Positions 35,980 to 46,528 of a stretch of DNA of 64,000 bases are shown here, one piece after another. The notes beneath the pieces were generated by a model that worked only from the letters and a program-made list of their open reading frames with translations, was not told the origin of the DNA and ran no database searches. The stretch is from Ligustrum vulgare. Its lineage: Eukaryota; Streptophyta; Magnoliopsida; Lamiales; Oleaceae. The stretch is from contig OY743183.1 in NCBI GenBank assembly GCA_963555705.1, forward strand, positions 28,803,932-28,867,931, given 5' to 3'. The position numbers and the translations under genes were made by a program. Positions within the stretch are counted from its first letter, which is position 1. Each line of letters starts with the position of its first letter.

Positions 35980-38900
35980 TGTAGCGCCCCGAGTTCCGTA
36001 TACCCGATTCACTACGTCATTTTCTGTCTAAATTTTTCGAATAATATTTTTTTTGAAGAAATAATTGAAATTCATTTTTGGCAACATTAAATAAACTGTA
36101 ATGGCCGCTAAAATTGAAAACATTTATGAAACCATTTGAAATAGTAAATCGAACCATTAATATTGTAAAGAAATTGCCAATATCATAATTTCTCAAATAA
36201 ATGAACTTCTATAAATTATTCGATTGTTTGGAAAATACGGAAATCATTAACGTCAAACTTTCAACCGTTCAACGATTATTGCCACCATCATTCATCGCTC
36301 GCCACCGTCTCCGAAATCTGCAAAACTGTTAAAAAGTAGGGTGAGTATTTCATGGGGGAAATACTCAGTAGACTCATCGCAAATTAATTTAATTTATAAG
36401 ATGATTAAACACATAAATCCCGGCTCTTTATAAAACGGGCATTGATAGAGCTTCTTTATAAAACTGCTCTTGATAAAACTCATATTGTGCATTACAGCAC
36501 GGGACATATTTTACAAATCATAGGCTCTTTGAAAATAGCTCTTTGAAAACAGCTCTTTGAAAACCATATACTTATAAAAACATTTTAATTATGTCAAGCA
36601 TAATTTCTTTTGAAAGCATAACATAAGATAGGATTTAAATCCTCATAAACATAAATAGACACAAGAACTTTACCGAACTTAGGTGGCAAGAATTCTTATG
36701 CAGTAAAATCATAATAACAGTAAGTTTTCATCATAACATAGGATAATATCGAAATCCTCATAAACATAAGAATTTTACCGAACTTAGGTGGCAAGAATTC
36801 TTATGTAGTAAGTATACCAAGCATAATTTTCTGAAATTCATAGGGATCAATTGCATCATAACATAAGATAGGATCGAAATCCTCATAAACATATGCGACA
36901 GGAATTTTACCGAACTTAGGTGGTAAATCCTCATAAACATATGGAAAGATAGGAATTTTACCGAACTTCGTGGCAAATCCTCATAAACATAGGAGACACA
37001 AGAATGTTACCGAACTTAGGTGGCAAGAATTCTTATGTGTAGCGCTACTAAAACTCCGGTCCCCTTAACATATCATAACTTATCATATGGGACCCAAAAC
37101 AATCTTGGTAGATTGATTTCATAGCAATGATCCAAAAAAACATTTTCGTGAAGCATAGGGTATACTTACTTTTCGTAAAAACATAAAGTATATTTTCTTT
37201 TCATAAAAACATACTTACTTTTCATAACAACATAAGGTATATTTACCTTTCATAAAAACATACTTGTTTTTCTTAAAAATTGACTTTCACAAGTCACATG
37301 ACATTCATATGAAATCATAATTTAAATCAATTAATAAGTGCGAGTCTACCTCAAATCCGACGAGTGCAAAGTTGAGCGGGAATGATTTCAATTTCTTTAA
37401 ATTCTCCGTACGCTTCGTCTTTAGCCAATAAGTCACTTTAGTATATCGAATATATAGTTCAAAATGATAAATTATAATTTGAAGACTAAAATTGATGTTT
37501 TGAAAGTTGAGGGACTAAAATGAATACCTTTGAAAGTTCAGGGACTAAAATGAATACTTTTGAAACTTGAGCTTAAAATCAAATAAAGTAAATCAGCAGG
37601 GACTGAATAATAGATTTTAAAAAATGAAGGACTGATTAAACTCATTTAAAACTTAAGGGCTGAAATTGATAAGTTTAAAAGCTGAAAGGACTGAAATAAA
37701 ACCTTTTTTAAAACTTGAGGGGCTGATTTGAAATAACTTTAAAACTTTAAAAGGGCTGAAATAAACTATTCAAAGCTGTAGGGACTGATTTAAATCATTC
37801 AGAAAACGTAGGGACCAAAGTGCAAATTTCTGAAAATCAAAATAATTAAACATTTTATCTCTCTCTCTCTCTTCGATACAATCACAGACAGAGAGCGAAA
37901 AGCGAGAGGGAGGCGATCGGCGACTGGGAAGGGCGAGAGCTGGGGAAATCTGGTTTCTAACCGTCGACTCACCGGCGCAACACCGGCGGAACGTAGGAGT
38001 AAGGTGCGGCGAGGGATGGGATTGAAGTAGGTTAGGTTTGATGCGCGAAACCGAGGCTAAAGATTGAAGTTGGGTTCGTGATTTGGGTTTGGAATTCCGG
38101 CGAAGGGAGCGGCGCTTGAGGTAAGTAACTGGCTCCTTTGATTCTTGGGTTTTGATTTTGGTTTTGGGTGAGGATTTGGATGATTGATTTGGGACTAGGT
38201 TTGGAGATTCGGATATGGCGGATTTGAGGATGGCGAATTGGAATTGAGGACGGTTGTGATTAACATTGCAGTGGTGGTGGCTGTTTAACAGATCGGAGGT
38301 GAGTTGGAGATGGTTCTTGGCAGTGAGTGCAGAGGGTGTTGATGATGATGATGACGCTGATTCAATTGGTGATTGGATATGGTGCTGATATTGATGATGA
38401 ATTTGGTTTGTGTTCGATGATTGGTTTGAAGTTAGAAGATGGCTTGATGATGGTTTGATAATTTTTGGCTGGCTGCGTATGAGTTATAGTGTTGCAGTGA
38501 TCGATTGGATTCTTGGGTTGGCAGTGAACTTGGTTTGATTGTTGGTTTGGTTGAGTGGCTGCTTTTGGTGATGATAACAGTGGTTCCGGCAGTGGTGGTA
38601 TTGTGGCTGACCGGTGGTGACTGATTGAGGATTGGTTTGTTTGATTGAGCACTGGTGACTGGGGTGGTGGAGACTGTTGCTGCAAATGGGGTTGGTGATG
38701 ATGGACGGTGTTGGTTTGATTTGCAGATTGGAAATTGAGTTTGTTTTCTTGAAATTGTGTGGATTGATGATAATGGGAATGGCTGCGTGAGATGGTAGTG
38801 AAAGGTGGGAATGGAGACTGAATTATTACTTGAATGTGATTTGTGATGAAAGGGATGTTATAATGATGAATTGGAATGGTGGTAGGTGTAGTTGGTGAGA

Positions 38901-39609
38901 TGATGCTGGGTATTTGCTCTTGGCCGAGTGATGATTATGATGATAATGATGGTGTCTTGTGTGCCCATGTTGAAGATACTTTGGTGATGGTGTAGTGAAG
39001 TGGAAAGAGTGAAAAATAATAGAACATGTATATATCATCATTATGTTCTTGAACCATAATGATGGTTGTTTTTTTGGTGGACAAAGAAAAGGAAGGAGGA
39101 GAAAACGTGGGGGCTAAAAATGGAGTGTAAAGATGGAGTTTGCACATGGAAGGATGATGAAATTGTGTAGAGATTAGTTGGAAATGCTTTGGTGTTTGTA
39201 TAATGATATGGAATATGAAAATAGAAAATAGATATAAAATTTTATATATATAATGATGATGTTTTTATGTAAAGAATTGTACTAAAACTGATATATTTTG
39301 GACTGGAAATAAATTTGAGAATAAATAAATTTTGAGATAAAATCGAATTACGTATTTGGACTTGAAATAATTTGAATAAGGAAAATTGAGATATTTTAAT
39401 AAATTTGGAATTCAAAATGATTTTGAAAATAATACTTTGAGTAAATAATTAAAATAATATAATTTTAGAAATTCGGATTTTAATTTAAAATCGAACAAAT
39501 TCGATATTTCTTGACTTGGCTAGACGAATCCGTCGCGGCGTTAACTTCGACACAATTTTCTAAATATTAAAAATAATTATTTATTGCATAAAAATTCTGG
39601 ATCGCTATA
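35980..39609 (-). repeat. 3' LTR of K1
   Basis: 3,630 bases. In element direction it starts TATAGCGATCC and ends GGGGCGCTACA, so the start is TA rather than TG; the terminal 7 bases form TATAGCG/CGCTACA. Contains 60-80 base repeats (36,640-37,030), a series of 'agggactaaaatgaa' repeats (37,490-37,830) and a GC-rich part near 37,880-38,120. Confidence 0.9.
36640..37030. repeat. Tandem repeats inside the K1 LTR
   Basis: About five imperfect units of 'aacataagataggat..aatcctcataaacata..agaatttTaccgaacttaggtggcaagaattcttatg'. An identical array is in the other LTR (43,559-43,949). Confidence 0.8.
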
Positions 39610-40151
39610 ATCTTAGCTCCTTAAAATAATTTCGTCCTCGAAATTAAACTTACTTAATCTTATAATTTCTGAATACTTAATCAGAATCTCTTCTTCTTAT
39701 CATCGAATATTCTCAAAATAATCAAAACAATTCCTGAATATTTTCTCTACGTAAAATACCCAAACATATCAACATAATATCATCAACTTATCTTTCCAAT
39801 ATTTGTAACCCAAAATTCAGTAAACAAATATCTCCCAAAACTAAGATTCTATACTTAAATGTCACCACATTTCCTGCAAAGTATTTCTTTCACTTGTATA
39901 TACGTATGAATTCTGATTCAATACGGTACTCATTTTACTTTCCACGTATCATCACATTATACCAAGATTATCATTATTAAAACAAAATATCAGTACCCAT
40001 AATTCAAGAAAATATTCCAAATCTCCAATCAAATCTCCTTTATCGATAAAATTTAACAGCGCATTACTTCTTGTCTCCTCTTTTCATTAAAATAATCCTG
40101 CGCTTTCTTGCTGGACACAACATCACGCGGATTCACTCAGATCCTTTGCGC

Positions 40152-40161
40152 TTTTAAATAG
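40152..40161 (+). promoter_or_regulatory. TATA-like box of the NABP-like gene
   Basis: TTTTAAATAG, 33 bases before the ATG at 40,194. The distance leaves room for only a very short leader, so transcription may also begin elsewhere. Confidence 0.45.
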
Positions 40162-40193
40162 TTCATGCTGGGAAGAGGTTGAATCATCAAACA

Positions 40194-40745
40194 ATGGATA
40201 TCATTCTTTCTAACATTCGCAAGTATTATTCCAGTCTTCCTATGAATGATCTGAGAAAGATCTATAAAATAAGGCTCGAAAGATTGAGGTTGCTAATGGC
40301 TCATGATATTCCAGAAGATGTTCGCTGGTTGATAGAAGCAAAGGTTCGACTATCTGGTGAATTACCATCAACATTTCCAAAACATATGCCTGGTTTAGGC
40401 AAAAGCACGTTCGCAAAGAAACGAAGAGCAAAAAGACTGGGTGGTTGCTACAAATGTGCTCGTTGGAACTGTAATACACGTTGCAAATCAGTAGGATATT
40501 CTTCTACTAATCGGGATGATAAAATCGAATTCATAAAGGGTGGACTGAGTAAGGAGTCTTTGGATGATATTCGACTGACTCTTGAGACGCACCCAAGTGG
40601 TTATGTGCAACGTGAACTTCTCTCCTTATACGCTCAGTTTAACGAGGACAAAAATCGTTATAGTCTCCAAAATATAATATCGAAAGATCCTGTTTGCCAG
40701 TCTGTTTTACAAAATGAGGCTTCTGGCAGTTCAGCAATGATATAA
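40194..40745 (+). CDS. Carlavirus-like cysteine-rich nucleic-acid-binding protein (intact, K1 cargo)
   Basis: 183 aa from ATG 40,194 (the frame extends upstream only to a TTG; the homologue at 8699 supports this ATG). Seen: N-terminal helix-rich part with two short repeats of charged residues, GLGKSTF followed by an Arg/Lys cluster KKRRAKR (~88-94), four cysteines in C-x2-C-x4-C-x3-C (CYKCARWNCNTRC, ~98-110), then GYSS and a conserved-looking IEFIKGG...SKESLDDIRLTLETHP. Known: Carla_C4 cysteine-rich proteins of carlaviruses join an Arg-rich cluster to a zinc finger followed by a similar 'GxSY...FI..G' stretch and bind nucleic acid. Their cysteine spacing is longer between the second and third Cys. 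Inferred: an endogenous virus-derived gene, possibly domesticated. A host zinc-finger protein of similar design is the alternative. An A-rich run of 13 lies 51 bases after the stop. Confidence 0.62.
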   Translation: MDIILSNIRKYYSSLPMNDLRKIYKIRLERLRLLMAHDIPEDVRWLIEAKVRLSGELPSTFPKHMPGLGKSTFAKKRRAKRLGGCYKCARWNCNTRCKSVGYSSTNRDDKIEFIKGGLSKESLDDIRLTLETHPSGYVQRELLSLYAQFNEDKNRYSLQNIISKDPVCQSVLQNEASGSSAMI

Positions 40746-40970
40746 GGTAAATCTTTTAAAATATTTTGCTGCTTTCTTTCACGCGTTTTGGAAATAAAAA
40801 AAAAAAATTTCCTTTCTCGAGGTTTGATAAAGCTGGAAATAAAATATTTAATCGCCGAAAGGTGACAGCCTCGATACGATAAAAATATTCAAAAGTGGGC
40901 TGATTTTGTCAAAAGTAAATCTTTACTTTTTCAGAATCAATCAAAAACAGTAAATTTTTTTTTTTTCCGG

Positions 40971-40980
40971 CTTTAAATAG
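40971..40980 (+). promoter_or_regulatory. TATA-like box of LOG
   Basis: CTTTAAATAG, 75 bases before the LOG ATG, nearly the same string as before the neighbouring gene. This suggests separate promoters. Confidence 0.5.
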
Positions 40981-41054
40981 CCAAACATATTTCATAGTTC
41001 AGGCATCCCAAAATCACATCTTCTTCGTAAGTTTTCCCTTCTTTACTATCAAAG

Positions 41055-41708
41055 ATGGAAGCACCAAAACTTCGACAGATCAAAACTATTTGTGTATTTT
41101 GTGGATCAAAAGTAGGGAAAGGCTTCGGTTATCTAGAAGCGGCTGTAGATCTTGGAAAGAAACTGGGGGAAAAAGGTATCACTCTTGTGTATGGGGGTGG
41201 TAGCAGTGGTCTAATGGGTTGTGTTTCCCAATCTGCTCTTGCAGAGAAATCAAAAGTAATCGGTGTTATACCTGTCCCTTTGGTAGATGTTGCAGGCAAA
41301 ACACGAGGGCATGAAGTTCAAACTCTATCCATCCATGAACGCATAACTTGTATGCTATATGGTTCTGATGCCTTTATAGCCCTGCCCGGAGGTTTTGGTA
41401 CCTTAGAAGAAATCTTTAACATTACCTCGTGGGCTCAACTAGATCTCCATACTAAGCCTATTGGGCTTCTGAATGTTAACAATTTCTTTGATGGTTTGTT
41501 AACCTTTCTTGATTATGCTGTGGAACAGGGATTCATCTCTCCATTTTCCAGAAGGCTTCTTATTTCTGCTCCTACTATTGATGAACTACTGGATAAGCTG
41601 CAGTCATATATCTCAATACAAGATCCAGCAGGAGTTAAGATAGATTGGTCGCAAGGAAGGGGAATCAAGCGAAAATGGAGTCCGGTTAATGTAAACTTAA
41701 CTCTTTGA
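41055..41708 (+). CDS. LOG: LOG-type cytokinin riboside 5'-monophosphate phosphoribohydrolase, intronless
   Basis: 217 aa, full family length in one exon. Known: LOG enzymes release active free-base cytokinin from its riboside 5'-monophosphate, in cytosol and nucleus. Seen: Rossmann-type start VFCGS (14-18), nucleotide-binding GGGSSGLMG (47-55), Arg96 in HERITCM where most LOGs have HxRKxxM, and the signature PGGFGTLEE (111-119) with the catalytic glutamate region intact. Then TSWAQL, KPIGLLNV and a short basic tail (GIKRKW). Most plant LOG genes have several introns, so this is a retrogene or one of the intronless LOG-like paralogues. It lies 309 bases after the NABP-like stop on the same strand, in antisense to K1. 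The K-to-I change beside Arg96 makes substrate use uncertain. Confidence 0.9.
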   Translation: MEAPKLRQIKTICVFCGSKVGKGFGYLEAAVDLGKKLGEKGITLVYGGGSSGLMGCVSQSALAEKSKVIGVIPVPLVDVAGKTRGHEVQTLSIHERITCMLYGSDAFIALPGGFGTLEEIFNITSWAQLDLHTKPIGLLNVNNFFDGLLTFLDYAVEQGFISPFSRRLLISAPTIDELLDKLQSYISIQDPAGVKIDWSQGRGIKRKWSPVNVNLTL

Positions 41709-41718
41709 ATCTTAGAAT

Positions 41719-41932
41719 AGGTGGGGGTAGAGTACGGAGTATTCTCACTCTCGAGACACCCCTCCATTTACTAGGATTTCCTTAATGTTTAAATCTTGTG
41801 TGTACTTCAAAGATTCCAGGTGGTAGATTACGGAGTATTCTTACTCTCGAAACACACCTCTTTGAAGGTTTCTTTATTTCCTCAAAAGATCAGAGGTGGT
41901 AGGATACGGCTACTCTGGAAACACATCTCTCA
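41719..41932 (+). repeat. Three imperfect repeats downstream of LOG
   Basis: Units of about 70-90 bases with 'aggtggtaga.tacggagtattct.actctcgaaacacacctct' at about 41,719, 41,817 and 41,892. In the presumed 3' UTR of LOG. Function unknown. Confidence 0.65.
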
Positions 41933-42883
41933 TTCTGAGGATCCTTCCATGTTTTTCTCTTATGCTTTCATGTGTTTCATGTATTTCCTTTCCAGTGTGA
42001 CTCTTGTGTGTTCTCCTTATGAGAAAATAATAAAATCTCTGTTATCATCTACTAAATCTCGTTTGATGTAAATGAACTTGCATGTCTAAACTTAATTCCT
42101 TTAGTAGATGCTTATCATATTATGCTCTTAATTCCAAATGATAAAATTCTGGATAGAGTCTCCCTTGTAATTTGGACTTATCCAAACCATAAGCATACTT
42201 CATAACTCACAATAATAAATAACTCCACATTTGATCACAGCGATCTAAAAATATTGAAAACGATTCCAACACTTCAATATCATCAAAATATCCCATAATT
42301 CAATTCATAATTCCTCAACATAGAAATTTCAAATCATATTTTTCAATATCACAATATTACTTCCTTTCATACCTTAATTGGCTCAAAAGTTACTCATACT
42401 TATAAATATATGCCATAAATCATATTCCCAAAATTTATTCACAAAGCCAAACTTCATAATAAATTTCTCTTCAACATAGAGGCATAATAAATTAACTCAA
42501 CATAATATCCATTACTTAATTCTCAATAAAATCATATTATTCCCATTATGCTCAACACTCGTTTTCTTTAAAAAATTTCTCATAATCATACATTAAAGCA
42601 TATAAGTTATGACAAAGCATAACAACATCATTATTTTCGAAGAAATACATTCTTATTTCTCATAAATCATAAGTATCCGAAATACTCTTCATTCTTTCTC
42701 ATAAATCAATAAAATGAGTATTCGAAATACTGAAATAACTTTAAACATTATAAACTTCTTTACCTCGGAGTTGGTGGAGCGAAATGATGGCAGTGGCAAT
42801 CTTCATAAATAAAAATCTTATAATGGAAAATATTTCTTAAAATTCTTTTTGAAAATTTTACCAGTCTACAGAAACGCAGACTA
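41933..42883. other. AT-rich K1 interior, no gene seen
   Basis: No recognisable coding sequence between the LOG 3' region and the primer site; a retroelement leader would be expected here on the minus strand. Confidence 0.45.
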
Positions 42884-42895
42884 GCTCTGATACCA
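42884..42895 (-). other. Primer binding site of K1
   Basis: GCTCTGATACCA on + is TGGTATCAGAGC on the element strand, three bases from the LTR. Initiator Met-tRNA type. Confidence 0.9.
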
Positions 42896-42898
42896 ACT

Positions 42899-45800
42899 TG
42901 TAGCGCCCCGAGTTCCGTATACCCGATTCACTACGTCATTTTCTGTCTAAATTTTTCGAATAATATTTTTTTTGAAGAAATAATTGAAATTCATTTTTGG
43001 CAACATTAAATAAACTGTAATGGCCGCTAAAATTGAAAACATTTATGAAACCATTTGAAATAGTAAATCGAACCATTAATATTGTAAAGAAATTGCCAAT
43101 ATCATAATTTCTCAAATAAATGAACTTCTATAAATTATTCGATTGTTTGGAAAATACGGAAATCATTAACGTCAAACTTTCAACCGTTCAACGATTATTG
43201 CCACCATCATTCATCGCTCGCCACCGTCTCCGAAATCTGCAAAACTGTTAAAAAGTAGGGTGAGTATTTCATGGGGGAAATACTCAGTAGACTCATCGCA
43301 AATTAATTTAATTTATAAGATGATTAAACACATAAATCCCGGCTCTTTATAAAACGGGCATTGATAGAGCTTCTTTATAAAACTGCTCTTGATAAAACTC
43401 ATATTGTGCATTACAGCACGGGACATATTTTACAAATCATAGGCTCTTTGAAAATAGCTCTTTGAAAACAGCTCTTTGAAAACCATATACTTATAAAAAC
43501 ATTTTAATTATGTCAAGCATAATTTCTTTTGAAAGCATAACATAAGATAGGATTTAAATCCTCATAAACATAAATAGACACAAGAACTTTACCGAACTTA
43601 GGTGGCAAGAATTCTTATGCAGTAAAATCATAATAACAGTAAGTTTTCATCATAACATAGGATAATATCGAAATCCTCATAAACATAAGAATTTTACCGA
43701 ACTTAGGTGGCAAGAATTCTTATGTAGTAAGTATACCAAGCATAATTTTCTGAAATTCATAGGGATCAATTGCATCATAACATAAGATAGGATCGAAATC
43801 CTCATAAACATATGCGACAGGAATTTTACCGAACTTAGGTGGTAAATCCTCATAAACATATGGAAAGATAGGAATTTTACCGAACTTCGTGGCAAATCCT
43901 CATAAACATAGGAGACACAAGAATGTTACCGAACTTAGGTGGCAAGAATTCTTATGTGTAGCGCTACTAAAACTCCGGTCCCCTTAACATATCATAACTT
44001 ATCATATGGGACCCAAAACAATCTTGGTAGATTGATTTCATAGCAATGATCCAAAAAAACATTTTCGTGAAGCATAGGGTATACTTACTTTTCGTAAAAA
44101 CATAAAGTATATTTTCTTTTCATAAAAACATACTTACTTTTCATAACAACATAAGGTATATTTACCTTTCATAAAAACATACTTGTTTTTCTTAAAAATT
44201 GACTTTCACAAGTCACATGACATTCATATGAAATCATAATTTAAATCAATTAATAAGTGCGAGTCTACCTCAAATCCGACGAGTGCAAAGTTGAGCGGGA
44301 ATGATTTCAATTTCTTTAAATTCTCCGTACGCTTCGTCTTTAGCCAATAAGTCACTTTAGTATATCGAATATATAGTTCAAAATGATAAATTATAATTTG
44401 AAGACTAAAATTGATGTTTTGAAAGTTGAGGGACTAAAATGAATACCTTTGAAAGTTCAGGGACTAAAATGAATACTTTTGAAACTTGAGCTTAAAATCA
44501 AATAAAGTAAATCAGCAGGGACTGAATAATAGATTTTAAAAAATGAAGGACTGATTAAACTCATTTAAAACTTAAGGGCTGAAATTGATAAGTTTAAAAG
44601 CTGAAAGGACTGAAATAAAACCTTTTTTAAAACTTGAGGGGCTGATTTGAAATAACTTTAAAACTTTAAAAGGGCTGAAATAAACTATTCAAAGCTGTAG
44701 GGACTGATTTAAATCATTCAGAAAACGTAGGGACCAAAGTGCAAATTTCTGAAAATCAAAATAATTAAACATTTTATCTCTCTCTCTCTCTTCGATACAA
44801 TCACAGACAGAGAGCGAAAAGCGAGAGGGAGGCGATCGGCGACTGGGAAGGGCGAGAGCTGGGGAAATCTGGTTTCTAACCGTCGACTCACCGGCGCAAC
44901 ACCGGCGGAACGTAGGAGTAAGGTGCGGCGAGGGATGGGATTGAAGTAGGTTAGGTTTGATGCGCGAAACCGAGGCTAAAGATTGAAGTTGGGTTCGTGA
45001 TTTGGGTTTGGAATTCCGGCGAAGGGAGCGGCGCTTGAGGTAAGTAACTGGCTCCTTTGATTCTTGGGTTTTGATTTTGGTTTTGGGTGAGGATTTGGAT
45101 GATTGATTTGGGACTAGGTTTGGAGATTCGGATATGGCGGATTTGAGGATGGCGAATTGGAATTGAGGACGGTTGTGATTAACATTGCAGTGGTGGTGGC
45201 TGTTTAACAGATCGGAGGTGAGTTGGAGATGGTTCTTGGCAGTGAGTGCAGAGGGTGTTGATGATGATGATGACGCTGATTCAATTGGTGATTGGATATG
45301 GTGCTGATATTGATGATGAATTTGGTTTGTGTTCGATGATTGGTTTGAAGTTAGAAGATGGCTTGATGATGGTTTGATAATTTTTGGCTGGCTGCGTATG
45401 AGTTATAGTGTTGCAGTGATCGATTGGATTCTTGGGTTGGCAGTGAACTTGGTTTGATTGTTGGTTTGGTTGAGTGGCTGCTTTTGGTGATGATAACAGT
45501 GGTTCCGGCAGTGGTGGTATTGTGGCTGACCGGTGGTGACTGATTGAGGATTGGTTTGTTTGATTGAGCACTGGTGACTGGGGTGGTGGAGACTGTTGCT
45601 GCAAATGGGGTTGGTGATGATGGACGGTGTTGGTTTGATTTGCAGATTGGAAATTGAGTTTGTTTTCTTGAAATTGTGTGGATTGATGATAATGGGAATG
45701 GCTGCGTGAGATGGTAGTGAAAGGTGGGAATGGAGACTGAATTATTACTTGAATGTGATTTGTGATGAAAGGGATGTTATAATGATGAATTGGAATGGTG

Positions 45801-46528
45801 GTAGGTGTAGTTGGTGAGATGATGCTGGGTATTTGCTCTTGGCCGAGTGATGATTATGATGATAATGATGGTGTCTTGTGTGCCCATGTTGAAGATACTT
45901 TGGTGATGGTGTAGTGAAGTGGAAAGAGTGAAAAATAATAGAACATGTATATATCATCATTATGTTCTTGAACCATAATGATGGTTGTTTTTTTGGTGGA
46001 CAAAGAAAAGGAAGGAGGAGAAAACGTGGGGGCTAAAAATGGAGTGTAAAGATGGAGTTTGCACATGGAAGGATGATGAAATTGTGTAGAGATTAGTTGG
46101 AAATGCTTTGGTGTTTGTATAATGATATGGAATATGAAAATAGAAAATAGATATAAAATTTTATATATATAATGATGATGTTTTTATGTAAAGAATTGTA
46201 CTAAAACTGATATATTTTGGACTGGAAATAAATTTGAGAATAAATAAATTTTGAGATAAAATCGAATTACGTATTTGGACTTGAAATAATTTGAATAAGG
46301 AAAATTGAGATATTTTAATAAATTTGGAATTCAAAATGATTTTGAAAATAATACTTTGAGTAAATAATTAAAATAATATAATTTTAGAAATTCGGATTTT
46401 AATTTAAAATCGAACAAATTCGATATTTCTTGACTTGGCTAGACGAATCCGTCGCGGCGTTAACTTCGACACAATTTTCTAAATATTAAAAATAATTATT
46501 TATTGCATAAAAATTCTGGATCGCTATA
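42899..46528 (-). repeat. 5' LTR of K1
   Basis: 3,630 bases, apparently identical to 35,980-39,609, including every internal repeat. This implies a very recent insertion (or gene conversion or assembly duplication). Confidence 0.9.

Larger units (their letters stand above)
35980..46528 (-). mobile_element. Young non-autonomous LTR retroelement K1 carrying two genes
   Basis: Two direct repeats of exactly 3,630 bases (35,980-39,609 and 42,899-46,528, constant offset 6,919, no difference seen in the stretches compared) are flanked by the 5-base duplication AGCGA (35,975-35,979 and 46,529-46,533). A perfect minus-strand primer site (42,884-42,895) lies next to the right repeat and a purine tract (AAGGAGCTAAGAT on the minus strand, 39,610-39,622) next to the left, fixing the element on the minus strand. 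Just inside the purine tract, 'aatttcgaggacgaaattattttaagga' matches the pol end of Tekay/Del chromoviruses. The 3.29 kb interior has no gag or pol; it holds the NABP-like and LOG genes on the opposite strand. Confidence 0.92.

Noticed and set aside
36758..36976. Repeat peptide 'SSVKFLSFHMFM' frame in the K1 LTR
   Set aside because: It is simply the translation of the ~70-base tandem repeat.
36640..37030. CRISPR-like regularly spaced repeats
   Set aside because: The repeats are imperfect tandem units in an LTR of a plant retroelement, without unique spacers of even length.
38362..39147. Pro/His-rich open frames on the minus strand within the K1 LTRs (also 45,281-46,066)
   Set aside because: They are low-complexity translations of GTTGATGATGG-type repeats, lie wholly in the LTR, and resemble no family.
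40179..40193. Five extra N-terminal residues on the NABP-like protein
   Set aside because: Position 40,179 is TTG. The first ATG is 40,194 and the paralogue at 8699 starts at the same place.
41055..41708. LOG as bacterial contamination or horizontal transfer
   Set aside because: Residues outside the catalytic motifs (TSWAQL, KPIGLLNV, the FFDGLL region) are plant-like, and plant transposons surround it.
35980..46528. Interpreting the 3.63 kb repeats as a segmental duplication
   Set aside because: The AGCGA duplication, adjacent primer site and purine tract fit LTRs; a segmental duplication would not give these.
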